The position numbers and the translations under genes are program-made. Shown piece by piece: positions 27,510-36,199 of a stretch of DNA of 64,000 nucleotides. Numbering within the stretch: the stretch's first letter is position 1; every line of letters begins with the position of its first letter. The notes under the pieces are model-generated. The model had not been told where the DNA came from, did not search any database, and saw only the letters and a list, made by a program, of their open reading frames with translations. Origin of the DNA: DUOA01 sp012839095 (GTDB lineage Bacteria > Bacillota > Clostridia > Caldicoprobacterales > DTU083); NCBI GenBank assembly GCA_050951505.1, contig JBMNJE010000011.1:186001-250000 (forward strand), in the 5' to 3' direction.

Positions 27510-28277
27510 ATGAAATTATCATTATGTATTGAACCGGTTTTGACTGATCTGGATTTTTATGACCGTATAAAGGCAGCGGCTGATTTGGGCTATGATGCAG
27601 TGGAATTCTGGGCGCTTGAAGGCAGGGATGTAAACAGGATAGGCAGGCTGGCAGCTGAAAACAGAATAGCTGTCTCCATTTGCTGTATTAAGGATTCATG
27701 GTCATGTAAAATGAATTCTCCCGTGAATGACATTATTAATAATCTGACAGAATCAATCAAATTGATTAAGGATATGGGATGTAATTCCTTAATAGTGCTT
27801 TCCGGAGATACTGATGGAGAAGGGGATGCACAGAAGAATACTCTGGTTGAAAACTTGAAAAGAATAGCTGATATAGTGGTTAAAGAAGATGTTACCATAA
27901 ACCTTGAGGCATTGAATTCACTGGTCGATCATAAAGGTTACTACGTGGATTCTTCCGGTCTTGGTTTCGATATTTTAAAAAGTGTGGGCTGCTCTCATAT
28001 TAGACTGCTCTACGATGTTTATCACATGCAGATTATGGAAGGAAACATAATCAGTAATATAACAAAAAACATTGAACATATCGGACATTTCCATTCTGCT
28101 GGTGTTCCTGGAAGACATGAATTATTTGACGGAGAAATTAACTACAGAAAGGTAATAAGTGAGATAGAAGCTGCAGGTTATGATCGATATTTTGGATTGG
28201 AATACTGGCCCACTTATGACCATATGAAATCACTTACGGATATAAGAGAGTATTTGAAAACAGATTATTCTATATAA
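27510..28277 (+). CDS. TIM-barrel isomerase, hydroxypyruvate isomerase-like
   Basis: A xylose-isomerase-like TIM barrel of 255 aa. Probable divalent-metal ligands are E133 in INLEALN, D169 in LYDVYHMQ, a histidine in IGHFHSAG and E231 in FGLEYWP. The order LYDVYHMQ...GHFHSAGVPGRHE is typical of Hyi, which interconverts hydroxypyruvate and tartronate semialdehyde; related enzymes act on other keto-sugars. The start is ATG 27510 behind GGAGGG; an in-frame ATG at 27483 has no ribosome site. It is followed by an aminotransferase, a PurC-like ligase and a Pot-type transporter. Confidence 0.8.
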   Translation: MKLSLCIEPVLTDLDFYDRIKAAADLGYDAVEFWALEGRDVNRIGRLAAENRIAVSICCIKDSWSCKMNSPVNDIINNLTESIKLIKDMGCNSLIVLSGDTDGEGDAQKNTLVENLKRIADIVVKEDVTINLEALNSLVDHKGYYVDSSGLGFDILKSVGCSHIRLLYDVYHMQIMEGNIISNITKNIEHIGHFHSAGVPGRHELFDGEINYRKVISEIEAAGYDRYFGLEYWPTYDHMKSLTDIREYLKTDYSI

Positions 28278-28444
28278 ACCAAGTCTTGTCAAACAATTTG
28301 TTATTATTTCTTTATTCATTATGTTACAGGCTGTGAAAAGCTGCTTGTTCATACAAGGAGATCTTAGAATGAGTAATATATCTTATTGAGTATTTAAATA
28401 AGGAAGTTTATAATATTAACTTAAAAAAAGTATTGGGAAATCCG

Positions 28445-28473
28445 TTTACATTAATACAGTGGTGATATACAAT
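28445..28473 (+). promoter_or_regulatory. Promoter of the DegT aminotransferase gene
   Basis: TTTACA (28445-28450), 17 nt, TACAAT (28468-28473), 38 bases before the start codon. Confidence 0.6.
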
Positions 28474-28510
28474 ATACCCAAGATGATTATCTGAAATAGG
28501 AGGGAATCTA

Positions 28511-29737
28511 ATGTATAGATTTGGGGATGAAGAGTTACAAGCAGTAAAAAGAGTATTTGATTCCAAGGAGTTTTATAGAGTTGGAAGCAGATATCAGGAA
28601 GTGGATAATTTCGAGAAAGAACTGGCTGATAAAATGGGTGTGGATTACGCCTTATTCCTGGGCGGCGGTACCATTGCACTGATAGCTGGTTTAATCGGGC
28701 TTGGAGTCGGCCCCGGAGATGAGGTTATTGTACCTGGATATACCTTCATGGCATCTGCATTGGCGGTAACAGCTGTAGGAGCAATACCCGTCATTGCAGA
28801 AATTGATGAGACTCTGGCTATCAGTCCGGATGACATAGAAAAGAAAATAAGTCCGAATACCAAGGCAATCATGCCTGTGCATATGATTGGCTTTCCCTGC
28901 GACATGGACAGGATAATGGAAATAGCAGAAAAGCACAATATTATGGTCATAGAAGATGCCTGCCAGGCTGTCGGCGGCAGCTATAAGAGTAAAAGGCTGG
29001 GCTCCATCGGTCATGTAGGTGCCTTAAGCTTTAACTATTTTAAGATAATCAGCTGTGGTGAAGGCGGAGCAGTTCTTACTAACAGCAAAGATGCATTTGA
29101 AAGGGCAGTATATCTGCACGATGGGGGTTCTGTATTCAGGCAGGATTATATAGGTCTGGCTAAAGCCCAAAATGAAGAATTCAGCTATACAGATATCAAC
29201 CCCATATACAGCGAATTCAGAAATCCTGTATTTGCAGGAATACAAAGCAGGCAGAGCGAAATTAACGGAGCAATCATGAGAGTTCAGCTGAAAAGGCTTG
29301 ACGGGATACTTGCTGACCTAAGGAGAGCCAAAAAGGTGATAATGGATGCTGTGGCAGACAGTGGAATACAATTCCTGAAGACAAATGATGAAGGTGATTG
29401 CGCTACCCACCTTGGCTTCATCTTTGATGACGAGAAAACTGCAAGACGCTTTGCCGAAAGTCAGGGCGTTGGAGGTTCTCTGCCAATAGACAGCGGCAGG
29501 CATGTGTATACAAATTGGGAGCCTATTATGAATAAAAGAGGATCCGCTCATGACAGAACAAATCCCTTTAAGCTGGAGGCCAACCAGGGCTTGAATTTTA
29601 ACTACAGCGAAGATATGTGTCCTGATACTCTGGATATCCTGAGCAGGGTGGTATGCGTAGCGATGAATCCCGACTGGACAGGTGAAGAGATTCAAGAAAA
29701 AATCAGCAGTATAAATACTGCGGCAAAAGCCTTATAG
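28511..29737 (+). CDS. DegT/DnrJ/EryC1/StrS family PLP-dependent aminotransferase
   Basis: Fold-type I aminotransferase acting on keto sugars, inosose or related cyclic ketones. The PLP lysine is K178 in FNYFKIISCGEGG, and EDACQAVGGSYKSKRLG supplies the cofactor Asp. GGGTIALIAGLIGLGVGPGDEV and PGYTFMASALAVTAVGAIPV are family blocks. Length 408 aa is usual. It resembles the scyllo-inosose/AHBA-type branch more than the nucleotide-sugar enzymes, but the substrate cannot be set from sequence. AGGAGGG precedes ATG 28511. The gene has its own promoter. Confidence 0.88.
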   Translation: MYRFGDEELQAVKRVFDSKEFYRVGSRYQEVDNFEKELADKMGVDYALFLGGGTIALIAGLIGLGVGPGDEVIVPGYTFMASALAVTAVGAIPVIAEIDETLAISPDDIEKKISPNTKAIMPVHMIGFPCDMDRIMEIAEKHNIMVIEDACQAVGGSYKSKRLGSIGHVGALSFNYFKIISCGEGGAVLTNSKDAFERAVYLHDGGSVFRQDYIGLAKAQNEEFSYTDINPIYSEFRNPVFAGIQSRQSEINGAIMRVQLKRLDGILADLRRAKKVIMDAVADSGIQFLKTNDEGDCATHLGFIFDDEKTARRFAESQGVGGSLPIDSGRHVYTNWEPIMNKRGSAHDRTNPFKLEANQGLNFNYSEDMCPDTLDILSRVVCVAMNPDWTGEEIQEKISSINTAAKAL

Positions 29738-29773
29738 GAGCAATTGCTTAATCGGATAATCCTGCAGCCCAGG

Positions 29774-29802
29774 TTGAATTTTCTACTGACATATATTAGA
29801 AT
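29774..29802 (+). promoter_or_regulatory. Promoter of the purC-like/pot operon
   Basis: TTGAAT (29774-29779), 17 nt, TAGAAT (29797-29802). Confidence 0.6.
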
Positions 29803-29841
29803 TTACTCAGCGAGGGATTTTTCCGAAAGAAGGTGACAACC

Positions 29842-30525
29842 ATGAGAAAAATATATGAAGGCAAAACCAAGGATGTATTTGTTTTGGAAAACGGAAACTA
29901 CCGTCTTATATTCAAGGATGATGTGACCGGAGAAGACGGTGTTTTTGATCCGGGGGCAAACACAGTGGGTCTTACTATAGAGGGGATAGGAAAGGCAAAT
30001 CTCAGAGTATCTTCAATGTTTTTTGAGATGCTGAATCGTGCCGGTGTCAAGACCCACTATATAAGTTCAGATCCTGCCCATGCAGCCATGGACGTTAAAG
30101 GAGCAAAAGCTTTTGGAAAGGGTCTGGAGTTTATCTGCCGCTACAGGGCTGTGGGAAGTTTTCTGCGCAGATACGGTGCTTATGTCAAAGAAGGCGACAA
30201 GCTTGACTCATATGTGGAAGCAACCCTGAAGGATGATGAAAGAGGAGATCCTCTGATTACATCCGAGGGTCTGGAGGCTTTGAACATCATGTCTGCTGAC
30301 CAGTTTGAAGAAATCAAAAAAAGTACCAGGGAAATCACTGCTTTGGTCAGCGATGTGCTTGAGAGCAAGGGTCTGGAGCTTTATGACATCAAACTGGAAT
30401 TCGGTGTCGACAATGGTGGGAATATTATGCTGATAGACGAAATATCATCAGGCAACATGCGAGTCTATAAAGACGGAAAGGTCATGGAACCGCTGGATTT
30501 GACAGCGGCGCTGCTTGATGACTAA
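29842..30525 (+). CDS. SAICAR synthetase (PurC) family ATP-dependent ligase, divergent
   Basis: PurC joins aspartate to CAIR in purine synthesis. Family features here are IYEGKTK (residues 4-10), FKDD, R100 and S106 in ICRYRAVGSFLRRYG, DIKLEFG (182-188) and the metal-site DE (199-200). The block normally reading DEISPD followed by RLWD reads DEISSGNMRVYKDG, so the conserved Pro-Asp is lost. The length of 227 aa is normal. No other pur gene is nearby; it sits with a DegT aminotransferase and Pot-type transporter genes. It is either the genome's displaced PurC or a paralogue with another amino-acid or carboxylate substrate. ATG 29842 is preferred over GTG 29833. Confidence 0.78.
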   Translation: MRKIYEGKTKDVFVLENGNYRLIFKDDVTGEDGVFDPGANTVGLTIEGIGKANLRVSSMFFEMLNRAGVKTHYISSDPAHAAMDVKGAKAFGKGLEFICRYRAVGSFLRRYGAYVKEGDKLDSYVEATLKDDERGDPLITSEGLEALNIMSADQFEEIKKSTREITALVSDVLESKGLELYDIKLEFGVDNGGNIMLIDEISSGNMRVYKDGKVMEPLDLTAALLDD

Positions 30526-30551
30526 TTTTTTTGGAACGAAAGGAAACTCTA

Positions 30552-31646
30552 ATGCAGGAACCGTTATTGAAACTAATTAATATCAATAAATATTATGGCG
30601 ATTCTCATATTTTGAAGGATATATCACTTGATATCAATGATGGAGAATTTTTGACCTTGCTGGGGCCTTCAGGCTGCGGTAAAACAACACTGCTTAGGTG
30701 TATTGCCGGATTGGTTAGTATAGAATCCGGCGACATTCTTCTGAGGGGAGAATCCATTAAGGATTTGCCTGCTAACAAGCGGAATGTAAATACAGTTTTT
30801 CAAAACTATGCCTTGTTTCCGCACCTGAATGTGTATGATAATGTTGCTTACGGGCCTCGAATCAGGAAGTCCATGAATGAGACTAAGCTGAAAAGACGAG
30901 TGGCTGAAGTGCTTGAAATGGTACAGATGTCCGGTTACGAAGAGCGAAGACCGCATCAGTTGTCCGGCGGGCAAATGCAGAGAGTAGCTATAGCGAGGGC
31001 CTTAATCAATGAACCTGACATCCTGCTGCTGGATGAACCGCTGGGAGCTCTGGATTTGAAGCTAAGAAAATACATGCAGACAGAACTGGCTCAGCTGCAG
31101 AAACAAACCGGAACAACCTTTGTATATGTGACTCATGATCAGGAAGAGGCCCTTAATATGTCCGACCGGATTGTGGTGATTCATGAAGGAAGGATTCTGC
31201 AATCGGGAAGTCCCAGGGAGGTTTATAACAATCCCCGGAACCTCTTTATTGCAAACTTTATAGGCGACAGAAATATCATAAAGGTTAAGGTCCTGGAAAA
31301 GGGTGATGAATATTCCAGGATTAGATTGGGAAACCACGAGTTATATATCAGATGTTCAGGCAATGCTGAATGCGCCGGTGACATGGCTGTTCTGGCGATT
31401 CATATGGATAAGATGAGAATATCATGCAATGAAATGCCGAATTCCCTAACCGGTGAGGTACTATCCATCCATTATGCAGGTTCACAGATTAGAACCGAAG
31501 TCAGTGTGGACGGTAAAAAAATCACAGTAATAGAGTACCGGAACAGCGACTGTGATTACGAAGCAGGAGATCATGTGACAATAACATGGGAGGATTCCGG
31601 AGCTATACTTCTCCCAATGGAAGATTTTGAGGAAAATGGGATATAA
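30552..31646 (+). CDS. potA: Spermidine/putrescine-type ABC transporter, ATP-binding protein (PotA-like)
   Basis: ATPase of a PotABCD-type importer. It has Walker A GPSGCGKTT, the Q-loop QNYALFPHLNVYDNVAYG, the signature LSGGQMQRVAIARAL, Walker B LLLDEPLGALD and the H-loop THDQEEAL. A C-terminal TOBE-type regulatory domain occupies about residues 240-364. ATG 30552 is chosen behind AAAGGA; the frame is open to TTG 30531. It lies 26 bases after the PurC-like gene and overlaps or abuts potB. Confidence 0.9.
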   Translation: MQEPLLKLININKYYGDSHILKDISLDINDGEFLTLLGPSGCGKTTLLRCIAGLVSIESGDILLRGESIKDLPANKRNVNTVFQNYALFPHLNVYDNVAYGPRIRKSMNETKLKRRVAEVLEMVQMSGYEERRPHQLSGGQMQRVAIARALINEPDILLLDEPLGALDLKLRKYMQTELAQLQKQTGTTFVYVTHDQEEALNMSDRIVVIHEGRILQSGSPREVYNNPRNLFIANFIGDRNIIKVKVLEKGDEYSRIRLGNHELYIRCSGNAECAGDMAVLAIHMDKMRISCNEMPNSLTGEVLSIHYAGSQIRTEVSVDGKKITVIEYRNSDCDYEAGDHVTITWEDSGAILLPMEDFEENGI

Positions 31647-32496
31647 GAAGATGAAGAAACTAAAACAAAACGCACCTGCCATTCCTATTCTGATTTGGAT
31701 AAGCCTGCTGGTGGGTATGCCGCTTATGTTTGTGGTCGTACTGAGCTTTTTGTCCAGAGATAGCCTGGGGAATATTGTATTCAGGTTTACTCTGGAAAAC
31801 TATAAGAGAATATTCGATCCTGTTTATTTAAGGGTTTTCCTTAACTCATTCATACTGGCTGTACTGACAGGGCTCATCACCTTGTTAATCGGTTATCCGG
31901 TGGCATACTTTACCACCAAATTGCAGCCTAAAAAACGGTCCTTTGTGATTATGCTGATTATTCTTCCATTCTGGATATCAAGTCTGCTGAGGACCTACGG
32001 ATGGATTATCCTGCTGGGAAAAACCGGGCTAATAAACAGTTTGCTCATGCAGTTGAATATCGTTAAAGAGCCTCTGAACATGATGTACCGGTTCGGGACT
32101 ACTTTAGTCGGTATGGCATACATGCTAATTCCATTCATGATAATTGCTGTATATAATTCTGTAGACAAGCTGGACAAATCTCTGGTGGAGGCTTCCTATG
32201 ATTTAGGTGCAAGCAGGTGGAAAACCTTTTTAAACATAACCCTGCCGCTCACAATACCGGGTATTGCAGGAGGGTTTACTCTGGTATTCATACCCTCCCT
32301 GGGCATGTTCTTTGTATCGGACCTGCTTGGCGGAGGCAGAACAATTTTTTTGGGCAATTTAATTAACACGCTGGTTACCAGAGGCAGAAACAGACCCCTG
32401 GCTGCAGCCTTCTCAGTAGGAATGATTGTTTTGGTTCTGCTGGTTCTGTTTATCTATAACAGGGTAGCCAAGGATAAGGGGGAGGGATTGTTTTAA
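31636..32496 (+). CDS. potB: Pot-type ABC transporter permease (PotB-like)
   Basis: Membrane subunit with about six hydrophobic segments and the EAA loop EASYDLGASRWKTFLNITLPLTIPGI, which contacts the ATPase. The block LPFWISSLLRTYGWIILLG is typical of PotB/PotH. The start is uncertain: ATG 31636 overlaps potA by 11 bases, while ATG 31651 lies just after the potA stop. It overlaps potC by one base. Confidence 0.9.
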   Translation: MGYKKMKKLKQNAPAIPILIWISLLVGMPLMFVVVLSFLSRDSLGNIVFRFTLENYKRIFDPVYLRVFLNSFILAVLTGLITLLIGYPVAYFTTKLQPKKRSFVIMLIILPFWISSLLRTYGWIILLGKTGLINSLLMQLNIVKEPLNMMYRFGTTLVGMAYMLIPFMIIAVYNSVDKLDKSLVEASYDLGASRWKTFLNITLPLTIPGIAGGFTLVFIPSLGMFFVSDLLGGGRTIFLGNLINTLVTRGRNRPLAAAFSVGMIVLVLLVLFIYNRVAKDKGEGLF

Positions 32497-33287
32497 TGAA
32501 TGCAAGGGCGGGCCGATTCCGTACATTCTATCTGTCTCTGTTCTTCGTTGCGCTGTACGTTCCGGTTTTGAGCGTCATTTTGTATTCTTTTAACGAAAGC
32601 TCTTCCACAGCTCACTGGGCAGGCTTTACCCTGAATTGGTACAGACAGCTGTTTAATGACAGGGTGATTGCGGAGGCTTTTAAAATAAGCATACAAGTAG
32701 CAGTGCTTACATCTGTGCTGTCTGCCATAATTGGAACAGCAACGGCTATCATTGCCATGTATGTGACAAAGAAAATGAAGAAAGCCATAAATGGAATAAT
32801 GCTGTTGCCGTTGCTGGTTCCTGAGGTGGCTTTGGGGATATCGCTTTTGATATTCTTCAGTGCCCTTAAACTGCCTTTCGGGCACTTAACTCTGGTTCTG
32901 TCTCATTCCCTGTTCTGCGTGCCTTATGTATATATTATGGTACAATTGAGACTAAATGATATTGATTTTTCAATTCTGGAGGCAGCAAAGGATTTGGGAG
33001 CTGCCAGATGGCAGATAATAAGGACAATTATACTGCCTTTGGTTGCACCTTCCATCCTAACGGCATCCCTGCTGGCACTGGCGATTTCTTTGGATGACGT
33101 CATAATATCAACCTATATGTCAGGTGCCGCATCAACAACCCTGCCGGTCCATGTTTTCTCCATGATGCGGGTAGGTGTTACCCCGAAGGTAAATGCATTA
33201 TGTACCCTAATCCTGGTGGGCACCTTTTTTATAGTAGGCTTGGGTCAACTAATCAACAAAAAGGCTAATAAAAAGGAGGCGTTCTAG
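32496..33287 (+). CDS. potC: Pot-type ABC transporter permease (PotC-like)
   Basis: Second membrane subunit, 263 aa. The N-terminal VPVLSVILYSFNESSSTAHWAGFTLNWYRQLF-type block (here starting at about residue 20) is characteristic of PotC/PotI. The EAA loop is EAAKDLGAARWQIIRTIILPLVAP. ATG 32496 overlaps the potB stop (TAATG), with GGAGGG upstream, so translation is coupled. Confidence 0.9.
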   Translation: MNARAGRFRTFYLSLFFVALYVPVLSVILYSFNESSSTAHWAGFTLNWYRQLFNDRVIAEAFKISIQVAVLTSVLSAIIGTATAIIAMYVTKKMKKAINGIMLLPLLVPEVALGISLLIFFSALKLPFGHLTLVLSHSLFCVPYVYIMVQLRLNDIDFSILEAAKDLGAARWQIIRTIILPLVAPSILTASLLALAISLDDVIISTYMSGAASTTLPVHVFSMMRVGVTPKVNALCTLILVGTFFIVGLGQLINKKANKKEAF

Positions 33288-34349
33288 TTGACAAAATTTA
33301 AAGGAATACTGCCAATTCTTCTGGCAGTCGTATTAATCTTTGTTTTTACCGCTTGCGGTCAAAGCAAAGACAGCGGACAGATCAACCTTATGACCTGGGG
33401 TGGGGACTTTATACCCCGTGAAATCATTGATGAATTTGAATCCGAAACAGGCATTAAAGTGAATTACAAGGAAGTTACTTCCAATGAGGATATGCAGTCA
33501 TTGCTTGAAGCAAATCCGGATCAGTATGACCTGGCAGTTGTAACTGACTATATGGTTGATATTTTACGGCAAAATGGTATGCTGGAGGTCTTGGACCAAT
33601 CAAAGCTGTCCAATTTCTCAAATATCAATCCGGTATATCAGGGAAATTACTACGATGAAAACAATGAATACTCCATACCGTATGCCGTATCAACATCATT
33701 CCTGCTTGTTAATCCGGAGGCTGTAGCAGATTTGGGAGCTGATCCCATCACCGGCTACAGTGATCTTTGGCAGGAAGAACTGAAGGACAGTATTGTTGTA
33801 GTGGACTGGTCGGTAGAAGTGATGGGAATTGTCCTTAAATCTTTGGGATATGAGTACAATGAAACAGATCCCGAAATAGTAGAGGAAGCAAAACAAAAAT
33901 TATTTGAACTGGCTGATAACATTATGCGGTTTGAAACCAATACACCGGAAGACTCCCTGATCAATAGGGAGGCTGTAGTGGGGTTTATGTATTCAAATCA
34001 GGCAGTGAAAGGCAAGAAAGCCGATGACAAACTGGAACCGGTATTTCCCAGAGAAGGCATGCCTATTTTTATAGATTCCTTCGTAATGTCAAAGCAGGCA
34101 CCAAATAAGGATAAGGCTTATACTTTCCTTAATTTTATACTGCAGCCGGAAATAGCTGCAAGAATAGCAGATATAACCAAGTTTACCACACCTAACAAAG
34201 CAGCTGAAGAATATGTGTCGGAGGAGTACAAAAACAATCCTATGCTTAATATTCCTGATGAAGTTGCTGAAAATACCAGCTTTTATATTAACGTAGCTGA
34301 TGTATTGGAGATGTATGAGCACATTTACTCTGAATTTAAGATGAGGTAA
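33288..34349 (+). CDS. potD: Pot-type ABC transporter substrate-binding lipoprotein (PotD-like)
   Basis: An exported binding lipoprotein with signal peptide and lipobox FTAC (Cys23). The PotD fold is evident from NLMTWGGDFIPREIIDEFESE, YDLAVVTDYMVDILRQNGML, LSNFSNINP, and WPKEG-like FPREGMPIFIDSF. TTG 33288 follows AAGGAGG. By alignment with E. coli PotD from memory, three polyamine-contact positions differ: D168 becomes W in VVDWSVEV, W229 becomes Y in GFMYSNQ and W255 becomes I in IFIDS. E171 and D257 are kept. The substrate may therefore not be spermidine or putrescine. Confidence 0.86.
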   Translation: MTKFKGILPILLAVVLIFVFTACGQSKDSGQINLMTWGGDFIPREIIDEFESETGIKVNYKEVTSNEDMQSLLEANPDQYDLAVVTDYMVDILRQNGMLEVLDQSKLSNFSNINPVYQGNYYDENNEYSIPYAVSTSFLLVNPEAVADLGADPITGYSDLWQEELKDSIVVVDWSVEVMGIVLKSLGYEYNETDPEIVEEAKQKLFELADNIMRFETNTPEDSLINREAVVGFMYSNQAVKGKKADDKLEPVFPREGMPIFIDSFVMSKQAPNKDKAYTFLNFILQPEIAARIADITKFTTPNKAAEEYVSEEYKNNPMLNIPDEVAENTSFYINVADVLEMYEHIYSEFKMR

Positions 34350-34356
34350 CTAAAAA

Positions 34357-34386
34357 CGGGCAGGACATAATCCTGCCCGAATTTTT
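34357..34386 (+). terminator. Intrinsic terminator of the pot operon
   Basis: A 9-bp GC-rich stem (CGGGCAGGA with TCCTGCCCG) and the tail AATTTTT, just after the potD stop. Confidence 0.92.
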
Positions 34387-34562
34387 GAAATACTTACCGG
34401 ATATTTATGAAATCACACTGTCAGCCTGACCAGACCGGATTTCTTTACAAAGGCTGAGTGATAATGTACAATTATATGTATACAACGAAATCGATAGAAT
34501 TAGGCTCGGTTATTGCTTAATACCTGAGTCTTTTTCTGTGTTGATGAGTATGTAAATCGTGA

Positions 34563-35975
34563 ATGCAGAGGAAGATAATTAACGTGTTTTCAATGAAACG
34601 TGATATGGATACAGATATGAGCAGCGGACCGCTTCTGGGTAAAATACTGCTCTTTGCCTTGCCCATTATGGCAATGAACATTCTTCAGCTTATGTTTAAT
34701 GCGGCTGATATGATAGTAGTCGGACGATTTTCGGGAAAAGAAGCGTTGGCTGCAGTGGGCGCCACAGCCTCTCTGGTTGCTCTTATCGTAAATCTTTTTA
34801 TGGGATTATCCGTAGGTACCAGTGTCATAGTTGCACAGGATTATGGTGCCGAACGCCATGCAGATGTTAATCGTTCAGTTCACACCTCCATGGCTGTCAG
34901 CATAATTACCGGCTTCTTTGTTATGATTCTGGGTCTTGTTTTTTGTAAACCAATGCTTACACTTATGGGTACGCCTGACGATATTATCGAATTGTCTATT
35001 ATCTATATGAGAATTTTCTTTTTAGGAATTCCAGGCAGTATGGTCTATAACTTCGGTGCTGCCATCCTGCGTGCCATAGGCGATAGCCGCCGCCCTATGT
35101 ATTATCTTGTTATTGCAGGCATCGTAAATGTTATATTCAATCTGTTTTTTGTAATTGTATTTAATATGGGTGTTGCAGGTGTGGCATGGGCAACAGTGAT
35201 TTCCCAGTATCTTTCTGCTTTGCTCATTGTAGTATGCCTGTACAGAAGCCATGGAGCCATACGTTTTATTCCTAAAGAAATGAAAATTCATAAGCAAAAA
35301 CTGATTGCTATTGTCAGGATCGGTCTGCCGGCTGGATTACAGAGCTTATTATTTTCCATCTCCAATGTATTGGTTCAGTCAGCGATCAATTCATTTGGAT
35401 CAACTTTGGTAGCAGCAAATTCTGCTTCCGGCAATGTTGAGGGATTTGTCGCCACCTCAATGAATGCCTATTACAATGCTGCCATAACCTTTACCGGCCA
35501 AAGTATGGGTGCAAAAAAGTATGACAGGATAGATGCCATTGCCAGAATTTGTACTGTACTGATATTTGCCACCTGGATTATTTTAGGCGGTGCAACATTG
35601 CTGTTTGGCAAGCCCTTGCTTGGAATGTATACATCGGATCCCAAAGTTATCGAGCTTGGAATGCTTCGTTTGAAAATTATGATGGCTGCTAACTTTGCCT
35701 GCGGCACTATGAATGTATTCCCGGGCTTGACCCGTGCAATGGGTTATTCCGTACTGCCCATGCTGTGCACGTTGATTGGAGCCTGTCTCATGAGGATAGT
35801 CTGGTTGGTAACTGTCTTTGCCTGGTATCCCACCATATTCATACTATTCCTCTGTTATCCGGTGACCTGGACTCTGGCAGGGATTGGGCAGGTAGCCAGT
35901 TTCTTTTATGCAAGGCATCAGATCCGCAAAAGAGATGTGCTTAAGACGCAGGAAGCTGCGGGGATCAGCGCATAA
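34563..35975 (+). CDS. MATE family efflux transporter
   Basis: A 12-segment Na+- or H+-coupled exporter of the multidrug and toxin extrusion family. It has GPLLGKILLFALPIMAMNILQLMFNAADMIVVGRFSGKEAL-type N-terminal block and its internal repeat beginning LIAIVRIGLPAGLQSLLFSISNVLVQSAINSFG. Both are classic MATE halves. The start is uncertain: ATG 34563 lacks a ribosome site, while GTG 34584 lies 11 nt after GAGGA. The substrate is unknown. Confidence 0.9.
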   Translation: MQRKIINVFSMKRDMDTDMSSGPLLGKILLFALPIMAMNILQLMFNAADMIVVGRFSGKEALAAVGATASLVALIVNLFMGLSVGTSVIVAQDYGAERHADVNRSVHTSMAVSIITGFFVMILGLVFCKPMLTLMGTPDDIIELSIIYMRIFFLGIPGSMVYNFGAAILRAIGDSRRPMYYLVIAGIVNVIFNLFFVIVFNMGVAGVAWATVISQYLSALLIVVCLYRSHGAIRFIPKEMKIHKQKLIAIVRIGLPAGLQSLLFSISNVLVQSAINSFGSTLVAANSASGNVEGFVATSMNAYYNAAITFTGQSMGAKKYDRIDAIARICTVLIFATWIILGGATLLFGKPLLGMYTSDPKVIELGMLRLKIMMAANFACGTMNVFPGLTRAMGYSVLPMLCTLIGACLMRIVWLVTVFAWYPTIFILFLCYPVTWTLAGIGQVASFFYARHQIRKRDVLKTQEAAGISA

Positions 35976-36061
35976 AACTAAATGAAACAAAAAGAACAGA
36001 TTGGCATACGCAATAGCATATGGCATTGAAGATGTCATTACATTCTGCTATAAGTTCCAGA

Positions 36062-36085
36062 TTTCCCGTTTAGGGAATTTTTTTT
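36062..36085 (+). terminator. Intrinsic terminator after the MATE gene
   Basis: TTTCCC and GGGAA around GTTTA, followed by eight T residues. Confidence 0.75.
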
Positions 36086-36148
36086 ATGAGGAGAATGAGT
36101 AGGGATTAACGGGTATATATTACTATGTTGAGAAAAATAATTATTATG

Positions 36149-36178
36149 CATGCAATAAATTGCTGCTGTTAATCGTTA
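36149..36178 (+). promoter_or_regulatory. Leader motif shared with 37889, upstream of the sigma gene
   Basis: GCATGCAATAAA, then 14 nt, then CGTTATA, ending about 20 bases before the sigma-factor start. The same two boxes occur at 37889-37925 with a 20-nt gap, upstream of the third gene of the module. No similar pair was noticed elsewhere in the window. It may be an operator or an ECF-type promoter of this module. Confidence 0.45.
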
Positions 36179-36199
36179 TATGATCAAAGGAGCTTGGAT

